Part shown: piece after piece, positions 55,325-63,431 of the stretch
Layout of the letters: each line of letters opens with the position of its first letter
Position numbering within the stretch: the first letter of the stretch is position 1
Assembly: GCF_900106805.1 (NCBI RefSeq)
Contig: NZ_FNNP01000001.1
Span: 310,001-374,000, forward strand
Direction of reading: 5' to 3'
Source of the DNA: Ruegeria halocynthiae
GTDB taxonomy: Bacteria > Pseudomonadota > Alphaproteobacteria > Rhodobacterales > Rhodobacteraceae
Length of the DNA stretch: 64,000 bases
The notes under the pieces: model-generated
The model's input: only the letters and a program-made list of their open reading frames with translations
Databases searched by the model: none
What the model was told of the DNA's origin: nothing
Program-made: the position numbers and the translations under genes

Positions 55325-55945
55325 TCAGGCTTTGGCTTCGTCTTCTTCAGCCGGAGCTTCTTCGGCAACCAGATCTTCGTCTTCCGAAGCGGCAGAGCCG
55401 ATGTCGTCGAACAGTTCGGCGATCTCGAATTCAGCAGCGGCTTCTTCTTCAGCAGCCAGTTCCTGAATCGATTTACCCGACGCCTGCAGTTCGGCTTCTT
55501 CTTGCGAGCGTGCGACGTTCATTTTGATACCGACTTCAACCTCGGGGTGCAGCTTGACCGCGACCGAGTGCAGGCCCAAATCTTTGATCGGGGCGATCAG
55601 GATGACCTGTTTCTTGTCGACGGTGAAGCCTGCTTCGGTTGCAGCGTCCGCGGCGTCACGAGGTGTGACCGAGCCGTACAGAGCGCCGGCATCCGATGCC
55701 GAGCGAATCACGATGAACTGCTGACCGTCCAGCTTTTCAGCCAGAGCATCAGCTTCTTTCTTGGTCTCAAGGTTGCGCGCTTCCAGCTGCGCTTTCTGGG
55801 CTTCGAATGAGGCGATGTTCGAGTCGGATGCACTCAGCGCTTTGCCTTGGGGCAGCAGGAAGTTGCGGGCGTAGCCAGACTTGACGTCAACGACGTCGCC
55901 CATCTGACCCAGTTTCGCAACGCGTTCCAGAAGGATAACTTGCAT
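55325..55945 (-). CDS. rplI: 50S ribosomal protein L9
   Basis: This 206-residue protein has the L9 N-terminal signature [36 protein letters not shown], a connecting helix and a C-terminal domain. An acidic Glu/Ala-rich tail of about 50 residues, common in Rhodobacteraceae, follows. It is the last gene of the rpsF-rpsR-rplI operon. Confidence 0.97.
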   Translation of the reverse strand: MQVILLERVAKLGQMGDVVDVKSGYARNFLLPQGKALSASDSNIASFEAQKAQLEARNLETKKEADALAEKLDGQQFIVIRSASDAGALYGSVTPRDAADAATEAGFTVDKKQVILIAPIKDLGLHSVAVKLHPEVEVGIKMNVARSQEEAELQASGKSIQELAAEEEAAAEFEIAELFDDIGSAASEDEDLVAEEAPAEEDEAKA

Positions 55946-55957
55946 ATCAGTCTCTCC

Positions 55958-56185
55958 TTACTTCACGGCGTAGGGCAGCAGGGCGAGGAAGCGGGCGCGC
56001 TTGATAGCACGGGCCAGTTCACGCTGCTTTTTTGCCGAAACGGCGGTGATGCGCGAAGGCACGATTTTGCCACGCTCAGAGATATAGCGCTGCAGCAGAC
56101 GGGTGTCTTTGTAATCGATCTTCGGCGCGTTGTCGCCCGAGAACGGGCAGACCTTGCGGCGGCGGAAAAATGGTTTTGCGGCCAT
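55958..56185 (-). CDS. rpsR: 30S ribosomal protein S18
   Basis: This 75-residue basic protein has the S18 signature [26 protein letters not shown] and [21 protein letters not shown]. It lies between rpsF and rplI, as in most bacteria. Confidence 0.98.
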   Translation of the reverse strand: MAAKPFFRRRKVCPFSGDNAPKIDYKDTRLLQRYISERGKIVPSRITAVSAKKQRELARAIKRARFLALLPYAVK

Positions 56186-56212
56186 GGTTTAAGTCCTTTC
56201 GTCAGGCGTGGA

Positions 56213-56566
56213 TCAACGGCGCTCGCGGCGGCCTTCGCGCTCATCGCGCTTTTGCATCTGGACCGAAGGCCCCTCGGGATGCTCGTCGACCTTGATGGTC
56301 AGAACGCGCATAACGTCGTCATGCAGGCGCATCAGGCGTTCCATTTCCTGAACCGCGCCCGAGGGGGCATCGGTCTTCAGAAAGGCGTAATGGCCCTTGC
56401 GGTTCTTGTTGATCTTGTAAGCCATCGTCTTGACGCCCCAGTACTCGCTTTCGACGACGTTGCCGCCGTTGTCAGCCAGAACGGTACCGAAATGTTCGAC
56501 AAGGCTTTCTGCCTGCGCGTTGGACAGGTCCTGACGCGCGATCATAACATGCTCATACAGTGGCAT
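56213..56566 (-). CDS. rpsF: 30S ribosomal protein S6
   Basis: This 117-residue protein has MPLYEHVMIARQDLSNAQAE, YWGVKTMAYKINKNRKGHY and MRLHDDVMRVLTIKVDEH, typical of S6. It ends in a basic Arg/Glu tail. The start at 56566 follows AGGAGTGCAC. Confidence 0.97.
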   Translation of the reverse strand: MPLYEHVMIARQDLSNAQAESLVEHFGTVLADNGGNVVESEYWGVKTMAYKINKNRKGHYAFLKTDAPSGAVQEMERLMRLHDDVMRVLTIKVDEHPEGPSVQMQKRDEREGRRERR

Positions 56567-56834
56567 GTGCACTCCTGTTTCTATCAAGGCGCATTTCAAA
56601 GGCGGGGCCAATTTGTCCTTCGCGACCCTGCCACGAGAGGCTGCGCGGTTCACTTTCTTGCGAAGGATGGCCCCATATACACGTTTGAGCAGGCGGGGCA
56701 AGCCCTGCCACATATGCCTCTGTGAAGTCGCCCTATTTCCATTGGTGTGCCCAATTCCTGACGTTTTTCGCCCCGAGGTTGTTCATGAAGTCGGGAAAAC
56801 CCGGCAACTCGGAAAACGAAGACAGGGCAAGACA

Positions 56835-57353
56835 ATGGCCGTCATGAACACAAATACTTTTGAGCAATCGGCGCCGCGCGCGGCATTCGAAAAATCCGTA
56901 CCCGTTCTGATCACTTTTGCTCCGAATTGGCGCGCCCGGATGTTTCTTATGAAGGCAGCGGGTGCGTTCCTGATCGTATCGGCCTTTTCGATGTGGCTGA
57001 TGCCAGGTGGAGTGATGGGCGCCGAGGTCTGGCCGCTGAAACTGGTCGCCTCGCTGATGTTCCTGATCGTTGGTGTCAGCCTGTTGACAATTCAGGTGAT
57101 GGATTCACGCCCCGACGCATATTTCGATCCGATCCGCCGCGAAGTGCGTATACTTCAGAAGAATGAAAATGGTCGCCCTCAAACTGTTCTGCGCCGCAGC
57201 TACGACTCGCTGGGTGGAGCGCGTTTTGCGGACGATCAGGTCGAATTGTTCGATGTCGACGGTAGCCTGCTGATGAAGCTGCCGCTGGAATCGGCGGATG
57301 TCGGCTCAGCTCTGAAGGGGCAACTTAGCCAAAACGTAACAATTTTCGCCTGA
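56835..57353 (+). CDS. Small membrane protein, unknown
   Basis: This 172-residue protein has two transmembrane helices (MKAAGAFLIVSAFSMWLMPGG and LKLVASLMFLIVGVSLLTI) and a soluble C-terminal domain with RREVRILQKNENGRPQTVLRRSYDSLG and a VELFDVDGSLLMKLPLE block. The latter resembles a PH-like or YcxB-type beta domain, not proven. GGGCAAGACA precedes the ATG at 56835; a second ATG lies at 56844. Confidence 0.7.
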   Translation: MAVMNTNTFEQSAPRAAFEKSVPVLITFAPNWRARMFLMKAAGAFLIVSAFSMWLMPGGVMGAEVWPLKLVASLMFLIVGVSLLTIQVMDSRPDAYFDPIRREVRILQKNENGRPQTVLRRSYDSLGGARFADDQVELFDVDGSLLMKLPLESADVGSALKGQLSQNVTIFA

Positions 57354-57402
57354 TTTTTATTCTGTTCAAAAAGGAACAGAGTTTGTGAATCAAAAGAACT
57401 TG

Positions 57403-57433
57403 TGTGCCGCCCTTGGGCGGCACATTTTTGTTT
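57403..57433 (+). terminator. Terminator before the YceI gene
   Basis: TGTGCCGCCC and GGGCGGCACA with a TT loop are followed by TTTTTGTTT. It ends the transcript of the upstream small membrane gene, and shows that the YceI frame opening at 57404 is not the true start. Confidence 0.9.
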
Positions 57434-57481
57434 GTAAGCAACCCATCCGGTTTGCGAATAAACAAATTTGCGGAGATTGTC

Positions 57482-58054
57482 ATGAAATCCACCCTACTTG
57501 CCGCCGCTCTCGCAGTATCGGCGACCACAGCATTTGCCAGCGCAGAAAAATATACACTGGACTCCAGCCACAGCCAGGTTGTCTTCAGCTACAACCATCT
57601 TGGATTTTCGACCACGACCGGAATGTTCTCGGGCTTTGAAGGCGAGATCATGTTCGATCAGGAAGACCCCGCCGCGTCGAGCGTTACCGTCTCGATGCCA
57701 GTGGTTGAAATGTTCACCGGCTGGAAGCCCCGTGAAGATCACTTTATGACCGAAGATTTCTTTGGTGTGACCGAAGGCGATCTTATCTCTTTCACCTCGA
57801 CAAGTATCGAAGTGACCGGCGAGAATACTGCCAACATCACAGGTGATCTGACCATGAATGGCGTTACAAAGCCGGTGGTTCTGGATGCCAAGCTGAACCA
57901 GGTTGGAGATCACCCGATGGCCAACAAGCCCTGGGCTGGGTTTGATGCCACTACCACGTTGGTACGCAGCGACTTTGATCTTGGCCAGTTCGCGCCGTTC
58001 GTGAGTGACGAGGTTGAAGTTCGCATTTCGGTCGAGGCACAGAAAGCCGAATAA
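57482..58054 (+). CDS. YceI-family periplasmic lipid-binding protein
   Basis: This 190-residue protein has signal peptide MKSTLLAAALAVSATTAFASA. A lipocalin-like YceI beta-barrel follows, with YTLDSSHSQVVFSYNHLGFSTTTGMF and GDLTMNGVTKPVVLDAKLNQ. Relatives bind isoprenoid quinones or similar lipids. The ATG at 57482 follows GGAGATTGTC. It faces the cytochrome b561-YceI fusion gene across a terminator. Confidence 0.92.
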   Translation: MKSTLLAAALAVSATTAFASAEKYTLDSSHSQVVFSYNHLGFSTTTGMFSGFEGEIMFDQEDPAASSVTVSMPVVEMFTGWKPREDHFMTEDFFGVTEGDLISFTSTSIEVTGENTANITGDLTMNGVTKPVVLDAKLNQVGDHPMANKPWAGFDATTTLVRSDFDLGQFAPFVSDEVEVRISVEAQKAE

Positions 58055-58078
58055 ACCGGAATTGACAGGTAAGACAGG

Positions 58079-58108
58079 CCGCCGGAGGTATCCCCTCCGG
58101 CGGTTTTT
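58079..58108. terminator. Terminator shared by the two YceI genes
   Basis: CCGCCGGAGG and CCTCCGGCGG form a 10-bp stem with TTTTT on the plus side, between convergent stops. Confidence 0.9.
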
Positions 58109-58112
58109 CGTT

Positions 58113-59339
58113 TCACTCGCCGCGTAACGCGGTGAGGTTCACTCCAACCTTGACGGCTAAGCCCAGCGACTCTTCTGTTGGTTGCGAGGTGCCCACATCA
58201 AAGTCCAGCCGGTTAAGGTCAGCAGAACCAACCATCCGAGCAGTGTCGCCTTCCATTTCCAGCGTGAAGGGAAGCACGATATCCAGTGATTTTCCCTTGA
58301 TGGTCAGAGGCCCGCGTGCCTCAAACCCGGTTTCGGTTTTGAACAGGTCAGCCTTGAACTGAGCGGTCGGGAACTGGGTGTTGTCAAAGAAATCTGCACC
58401 CATTGCCTGATCCGTGACCGTGCCAAGACTGAGTGAACCGATGGCAACCGCCACGTCCACTGACCCGGCTAGCCCGGGCTCTGCGGGATCGTCAAAGGCG
58501 ATCGCCGCAGTCCAATCTGCGAAACTGCCCGTAACCGGGCTTCCTAGCTGGCTGATCGTGATTGACAGCGCGCCGTCCTGAACCTGCCAGTCCGATTGAA
58601 CCTCGGTCAGTTCCGCCGTGTCAGTCGCAGCGCCCGAATGATGAGAGAATACACCGATCGACCAGCCCCCGATCAGAACCGCTGCCCAAACCGCCACTGC
58701 GGCAAAGGCTGGTATGTTCGAGTGTTGCTGTTCGGGCGGTTCGGGGGCGTTTGATATCCCAGGCAGCATACGCCGCAAGGTGCTGTCCTTGTCCACAACG
58801 TGGTGCTTTAGGGCGCCAAGAATATGAAGTGCCAGCGATCCGACCAGCACCCACATGAACAGCCAGTGAAGATCGGCAGTAAACTCGGCCAGTGGAACCG
58901 ACTTTGGTACCAGCGGAAGGTTCTGGCCAAGGGGCCACAGGATCGGAGCAAAGCCCTCGGTTGCGGCGTGATGAATCCAGCCCGAAAGTGGCACCAGTAC
59001 CAGTGCACCATAGAGCAGCCAGTGAACGGTTTCTGCGGCAAAGGCCTCGGGCTTGTTATCGGCATTCAACAGACCGGGTTTGGTTTGGGTCAACGCCCAG
59101 AGGATTCGCGCCAACGCGACGAAAAACACCGTAACGCCGATGGTTTTGTGCAGCGAAAACAGCCGTGCCGCGCGGGCGATGTCATCCTCGGAAGTGGCGA
59201 TGCTGGGATCATAGATCGCATGAGCCAGATCATTCGCAATCCACCCCAAAGGCAACGCGGTCAGGATAAGCAGGGCGGTAAGCCAGTGAAATACCTTGGT
59301 CAAGCCGCCATAGCTGGACTGGGTGTTTTTAAGGGGCAT
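58113..59339 (-). CDS. Cytochrome b561-YceI fusion protein
   Basis: This 408-residue protein joins a four-helix cytochrome b561 domain (about 12-190) to a YceI barrel (about 245-405) by a further helix. The cytochrome part has histidines placed as axial heme ligands (VFHWLTALLIL, SLHKTIGVTVFF, WLLYGALVLVPLSGWIHH and HWLFMWVLVGSLALHILGALKHH). The YceI part has FKTETGFEARGPLTIKGKSLDIVLPFTLEM. Electron transfer to or from a bound lipid-like quinone in the periplasm is a plausible inference. Confidence 0.9.
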   Translation of the reverse strand: MPLKNTQSSYGGLTKVFHWLTALLILTALPLGWIANDLAHAIYDPSIATSEDDIARAARLFSLHKTIGVTVFFVALARILWALTQTKPGLLNADNKPEAFAAETVHWLLYGALVLVPLSGWIHHAATEGFAPILWPLGQNLPLVPKSVPLAEFTADLHWLFMWVLVGSLALHILGALKHHVVDKDSTLRRMLPGISNAPEPPEQQHSNIPAFAAVAVWAAVLIGGWSIGVFSHHSGAATDTAELTEVQSDWQVQDGALSITISQLGSPVTGSFADWTAAIAFDDPAEPGLAGSVDVAVAIGSLSLGTVTDQAMGADFFDNTQFPTAQFKADLFKTETGFEARGPLTIKGKSLDIVLPFTLEMEGDTARMVGSADLNRLDFDVGTSQPTEESLGLAVKVGVNLTALRGE

Positions 59340-59513
59340 CAGTTACGCTCTCTGGATTACTGGGTTCCCGGATAGGTTAATGGGATGTGGCATGGACACA
59401 AGGCAGAGAAATGCACAGCTATGGTGTCCAAATGCAGGGCGCAGGCAATGCTTGTGCCGCGCCGTCAGTCAGTTTACACCCCGCCGCAACCTGACGTCAC
59501 GCAAGAGGCACCA

Positions 59514-60452
59514 ATGACACGCGCGTTTGTTTTCCCCGGGCAGGGCGCCCAGACCATCGGAATGGGCAAGGCCCTGGCCGAGGCCTATCCCGAGGCCCGT
59601 GCCGTTTTTGATGAGGTTGATGAAGCTTTGGGCGAAAAGCTGAGCGGTCTGATCTGGGACGGAGAAATTGCTGACCTGACACTGACGCAGAACGCACAGC
59701 CCGCGCTGATGGCGACCTCGATGGCGGCGATGCGCGCGCTTGAGGCAGAAGGCGCTTCGATCTCGATGGCGTCTTATGTGGCCGGGCACTCGCTGGGGGA
59801 ATACTCGGCGCTGGCCGCTGCCGGCGCATTGACGGTCGCAGATACTGCGCGCCTGCTTCGCACGCGCGGGCAGGCCATGCAAAGTGCTGTGCCGGTGGGC
59901 GAGGGCGCGATGGCCGCGATTCTGGGCCTCAACCTTGACGATGTGCGTGCGGTGGCCGAAGAGGCTGCGCAGGGTGAAGTTTGCCAGGCCGCCAATGACA
60001 ACGATCCGACTCAGGTTGTTGTGTCGGGGGCAAAGGCCGCAGTTGAACGCGCTGCTGAGATTGCCAAGGAAAAAGGCGCTAAACGCGCAATTATGTTGCC
60101 GGTAAGTGCTCCATTTCACTGTGCGCTGATGCAGCCTGCGGCAGATGTAATGTCGCAAGCTCTGGCTGCCGTCGAAATCAAGACACCGGCTGTGCCGCTG
60201 GTCGCCAATGTTCGGGCTGCAGCTGTGAGCGATCCGGATGTGATCCGGCAGCTGCTGGTCGAACAAGTCACGGGTTCGGTTCGGTGGCGCGAGAGCGTTC
60301 AGTACATGGTTGCGCAAAGCGTGACCGAAGCCTGGGAAATCGGCGCGGGCAAAGCGCTGTCTGGCATGATCCGCAAGATTGATCGTGCTCTGACCTGTAC
60401 AGCGGTCGGGACGCCCGAGGATGTACAAAAAGCCGTTAACCCCGGCGCTTGA
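59514..60452 (+). CDS. fabD: Malonyl-CoA:ACP transacylase
   Basis: This 312-residue enzyme loads malonate onto ACP. It has FPGQGAQTIGMG, the nucleophile motif GHSLGEYSAL (Ser93) and the histidine in LPVSAPFHCALM. The start at 59514 follows AAGAGGCACCA. It opens the fatty-acid cluster fabD-fabG-acpP-...-fabF. Confidence 0.97.
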   Translation: MTRAFVFPGQGAQTIGMGKALAEAYPEARAVFDEVDEALGEKLSGLIWDGEIADLTLTQNAQPALMATSMAAMRALEAEGASISMASYVAGHSLGEYSALAAAGALTVADTARLLRTRGQAMQSAVPVGEGAMAAILGLNLDDVRAVAEEAAQGEVCQAANDNDPTQVVVSGAKAAVERAAEIAKEKGAKRAIMLPVSAPFHCALMQPAADVMSQALAAVEIKTPAVPLVANVRAAAVSDPDVIRQLLVEQVTGSVRWRESVQYMVAQSVTEAWEIGAGKALSGMIRKIDRALTCTAVGTPEDVQKAVNPGA

Positions 60453-60496
60453 ACAAAGAACAGTCGCCGGTCTCGGCGGTCAGAGAGGGACTATAG

Positions 60497-61234
60497 ATGT
60501 TTGATTTGACAGGTAAGAATGCGCTGATCACTGGTGCTTCGGGTGGAATTGGCGGTGATATCGCCCGCGCGCTCTATGATGCTGGTGCCTCGGTGGGCTT
60601 ATCGGGTACGCGGGTGGAGCCGCTTCAGGCGCTGGCCGACAGTTTGGGTGAACGTGCGTATGTTCTACCTTGCAACCTGAGTGATTCTGAATCGGTTGAA
60701 GCGCTGCCCAAAAAGGCTGCCGAGGCGATGGGTTCGGTTGATATTCTGGTCAACAATGCCGGTATTACCCGCGACAACCTGTTCATGCGCATGTCTGACG
60801 AGGAATGGCAGAGTGTGATTGACGTGAACATGACCGCCACGATGAAGCTGTGCAAAGGCGTGATCCGGGGCATGATGAAGGCGCGCTGGGGCCGGATTGT
60901 AAATATCTCGTCAGTTGTGGCCGCAATCGGGAACCCGGGGCAGGCCAACTATGCCGCGTCCAAGGCCGGTATGATCGGTTTCTCGAAGGCGCTGGCGCAT
61001 GAGGTTGCAACCCGTGGCATTACCGTGAACGCGGTGGCCCCCGGCTTTATCACCACAGCGATGACTGAAAAGCTGACCGAAGAGCAAAAGAAAGGTCTGC
61101 TGCTCAAAGTTCCAGCCGGCCGTATGGGCGATCCGCAGGAAATTGCTGCCGCCGTGCTGTATCTTGCAAGCCCCGAAGCAGGTTATGTGACCGGAAGCAC
61201 CTTGCATGTGAATGGCGGTATGGCCATGTTGTAA
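60497..61234 (+). CDS. fabG: 3-oxoacyl-ACP reductase FabG
   Basis: This 245-residue SDR has ITGASGGIGGDIA, NNAGITRDNLFMRM (FabG hallmark), VNISSVVAAIGNPGQANYAASKAG and YVTGSTLHVNGGM. It carries out the NADPH-dependent reduction step of chain elongation. AGAGAGGGACTATAG precedes the ATG. Confidence 0.97.
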   Translation: MFDLTGKNALITGASGGIGGDIARALYDAGASVGLSGTRVEPLQALADSLGERAYVLPCNLSDSESVEALPKKAAEAMGSVDILVNNAGITRDNLFMRMSDEEWQSVIDVNMTATMKLCKGVIRGMMKARWGRIVNISSVVAAIGNPGQANYAASKAGMIGFSKALAHEVATRGITVNAVAPGFITTAMTEKLTEEQKKGLLLKVPAGRMGDPQEIAAAVLYLASPEAGYVTGSTLHVNGGMAML

Positions 61235-61262
61235 TCGCAATTTGGGGCGGATGCGAAAGCGT

Positions 61263-61290
61263 TTGCCTTGCGCGTTGTCTGTGCTATAGG
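61263..61290 (+). promoter_or_regulatory. Candidate acpP promoter
   Basis: TTGCCT, 16 bases and TATAGG form likely -35 and -10 boxes in the 209-base gap between fabG and acpP. The rest of the gap is GC-rich leader with several short repeats of ACCCGGG/CCCGGG type. Confidence 0.45.
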
Positions 61291-61443
61291 CGGCGCGTAT
61301 GCGCAGGGACCGGTCGAAGGGCCGGTTCTCTGATTTCCCGGGCACCCGGGACCCAAACCGCCCGGAATGGGCAAAACAAGTCCACCCCGAACGGGCAAGG
61401 GCAGAACCGGGCGGACAGCCCTGAAATGAAATGAGGAATAGAC

Positions 61444-61677
61444 ATGAGCGACGTCGCAGATCGCGTTAAGAAGATCGTTGTTGAGCACCTGGGTGTTGAA
61501 GAGGACAAGGTTGCCGAAAACGCCTCGTTCATCGACGATCTGGGCGCAGACAGCCTGGACACCGTTGAGCTGGTAATGGCCTTCGAAGAAGAGTTCGGTA
61601 TTGAGATTCCGGATGACGCTGCCGAAACCATCCAGACGTTTGGCGACGCGGTCAAATTCATCAGCGAAGCTTCTTAA
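61444..61677 (+). CDS. acpP: Acyl carrier protein
   Basis: This 77-residue acidic protein is the carrier of acyl intermediates. The phosphopantetheine serine is Ser37 in [10 protein letters not shown]. It also supplies acyl groups to LuxI-type synthases and to LpxL-type acyltransferases, both found in this window. Separate promoter and terminator suggest strong independent expression. Confidence 0.98.
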   Translation: MSDVADRVKKIVVEHLGVEEDKVAENASFIDDLGADSLDTVELVMAFEEEFGIEIPDDAAETIQTFGDAVKFISEAS

Positions 61678-61698
61678 GCTTCCCCGACTGATAGAAAA

Positions 61699-61737
61699 GC
61701 GGCGCTTCCGGGCAACGGAGGCGCCGTTTTTTTATGC
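61699..61737 (+). terminator. Terminator of acpP
   Basis: CGGCGC-TCCG and CGGA-GCGCCG arms are followed by TTTTTTT. Confidence 0.93.
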
Positions 61738-61818
61738 TCTGCCACAATTCGCGCTTGCTTTGAGGAGATTGTACTTTGCACTCTGAAATCTGAGGCAAAT
61801 TTTCGAGCGGGCAAGGGC

Positions 61819-62358
61819 ATGATAAGATCCACCCCGATGATAAACACGGCGCGTCTGACCTTGTGTGCGATGCGCCCCGAGGACTTCAACCGGTTCGCCG
61901 AGATTTGGCGTGATCCCGTAGTTGTACGTCACATCGGCGGCACCCCAAAGACACGCGGCGAGGCATGGGATTCGTTTCTGCGCAACGCCGGGCATTGGCA
62001 GATGGCCGGATTCGGCCAATGGGGTGTGATGCTGCAATCGAATCGCACACTGATAGGGCAGGCCGGGTTTTTCTATGGCAACCGAGGGCTTGGAGAGGAC
62101 TTCGACGGCTTTCCCGAGGCCGGTTGGGTTCTGGCCCCTGAAATGCAGGGGCAGGGGTACGGGCACGAGGCCGCCCAGGCTGCACATGACTGGTTTGACA
62201 GAGTTATTCCCGGGCCACTGGTCGCACTGATCGATGCCGATCATACTGCATCACAGAGATTGGCTGAAAAGCTTGGATACAAGTTGCTGCGTGAGGCCGA
62301 GTATTGTGAGACCCGGGTTCATCTGTTTCTTCGAAATGGGCCTCCGGCACGGGTGTGA
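61819..62358 (+). CDS. GNAT-family N-acetyltransferase
   Basis: This 179-residue RimJ/RimL-type acetyltransferase has TARLTLCAMRPEDFNRFAEIWRD, the acetyl-CoA loop VLAPEMQGQGYGHEAAQAAHDWF and a terminal DADHTASQRLAEKLGYKLL. The substrate (protein N-terminus or small molecule) is unknown. ATGs at 61819 and 61837 are both possible; the second is nearer the usual family start. Confidence 0.88.
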   Translation: MIRSTPMINTARLTLCAMRPEDFNRFAEIWRDPVVVRHIGGTPKTRGEAWDSFLRNAGHWQMAGFGQWGVMLQSNRTLIGQAGFFYGNRGLGEDFDGFPEAGWVLAPEMQGQGYGHEAAQAAHDWFDRVIPGPLVALIDADHTASQRLAEKLGYKLLREAEYCETRVHLFLRNGPPARV

Positions 62359-62481
62359 AACGCATTCATTACATGGATGCCGCAAACGGCATTTACTGTG
62401 CCGATCCCGGGAAATGATGGGCGGGTCGGTGGCGATATGGTATCGTGGAATTGCCATTTGAGTGAGCGGAGGAGAAGGCTC

Positions 62482-63225
62482 ATGAGAATTTACCCCACGA
62501 TGGAATTGCAGAACTGTCGCTGTGTTACGCTGGACAAAGGGCGTCTGGACGATGCGATGATCTGGCATGTGAATCCGGTAGAAACAGCACGCAGCTGGTC
62601 TGCGGCTGGTGCAACATGGATGCAACTGACGGATTTTGATGCGATCGAAGGTCGCGACACCAATTCCGAACTGGTCGAAGAGATTATCCGAACTGCCGAG
62701 ATGTCTGTGCAGTTGGCGGGCGGTATGCGAACCCGCGAGCAGGTCGAATACTGGATCAACAAGGGTGCGGGTCGAATCGTCATCGGAACGTTGGCGGCCT
62801 GGGATCCGAATCTGGTGAAAGAACTGGCCAAGTTGTATCCAGACCAGATCGTGCTTGCGGTGGATGTATGGCAGGGGCAGGTGATGACCGAAGGGTGGCG
62901 TAGTCAAAGCGCCTTTACTCCGGAAGCATTCATTGAAGCGTTTGCAGATGCACCGTTTGCCGCAATTCTGGTCACCGATATCGATAGTGACATGGAAGAT
63001 GTCGAGGCGCAGCTGGGTCTGATCTCGGGTCTGGCAGAGAAGTCACGCACGCCGATCATTGCAAGCGGTGTGGTACGCAGCGCTGATGATATCTCGCGTC
63101 TCGTATATATCCCGAATATTTCGGGTGCGATCGTAGGCCGGGCGCTGTTCCGCAAGACCGTCGATTTGGCCGAAGCTCTGGACGTTGCAAAATCGGCGCA
63201 TGAGCCGGTCGCTGAATTCCAGTAG
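62482..63225 (+). CDS. HisA-like TIM-barrel protein
   Basis: This 247-residue protein resembles HisA (ProFAR isomerase), with phosphate-binding AGGMRT, IVIGTLAAWDP and AIVGRALF. The general-base aspartate at position 8 is Glu here (YPTMELQ), while the equivalent of the second catalytic Asp is kept (AVDVWQG, Asp128). The second phosphate loop reads IASGVVRS in place of AAGGISS. It is a divergent paralog; histidine biosynthesis is not proven. GGAGGAGAAGGCTC precedes the ATG. Confidence 0.75.
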   Translation: MRIYPTMELQNCRCVTLDKGRLDDAMIWHVNPVETARSWSAAGATWMQLTDFDAIEGRDTNSELVEEIIRTAEMSVQLAGGMRTREQVEYWINKGAGRIVIGTLAAWDPNLVKELAKLYPDQIVLAVDVWQGQVMTEGWRSQSAFTPEAFIEAFADAPFAAILVTDIDSDMEDVEAQLGLISGLAEKSRTPIIASGVVRSADDISRLVYIPNISGAIVGRALFRKTVDLAEALDVAKSAHEPVAEFQ

Positions 63226-63240
63226 TCGCCGTACATAAGA

Positions 63241-63280
63241 AAACCCGCCATTTCCGCACTGAGGAATGGGCGGGTTTTTT
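63241..63280 (+). terminator. Terminator of the HisA-like gene
   Basis: AACCCGCC-type and GGCGGGTT arms, with inner ATTTCC/GGAATG pairing in part, are followed by TTTTTT. Confidence 0.85.
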
Positions 63281-63431
63281 GCTGCGGGGGCGATTCTTAT
63301 GGGTTTGGCAGAGTATTAGAATGGGTCATGGCAACATGATGCCGGTTCAGATTACGCCGTTGCTCTTGCCCCCGCACCCCGGGCCGGGGTATGAGCGGTT
63401 CTCATAACAGGAAGCAGGCAAGAGGCACTTC

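Noticed and set aside
57404..57481. Upstream extension of the YceI gene
   Set aside because: It begins inside an intrinsic terminator and would remove the signal peptide from the N-terminus.
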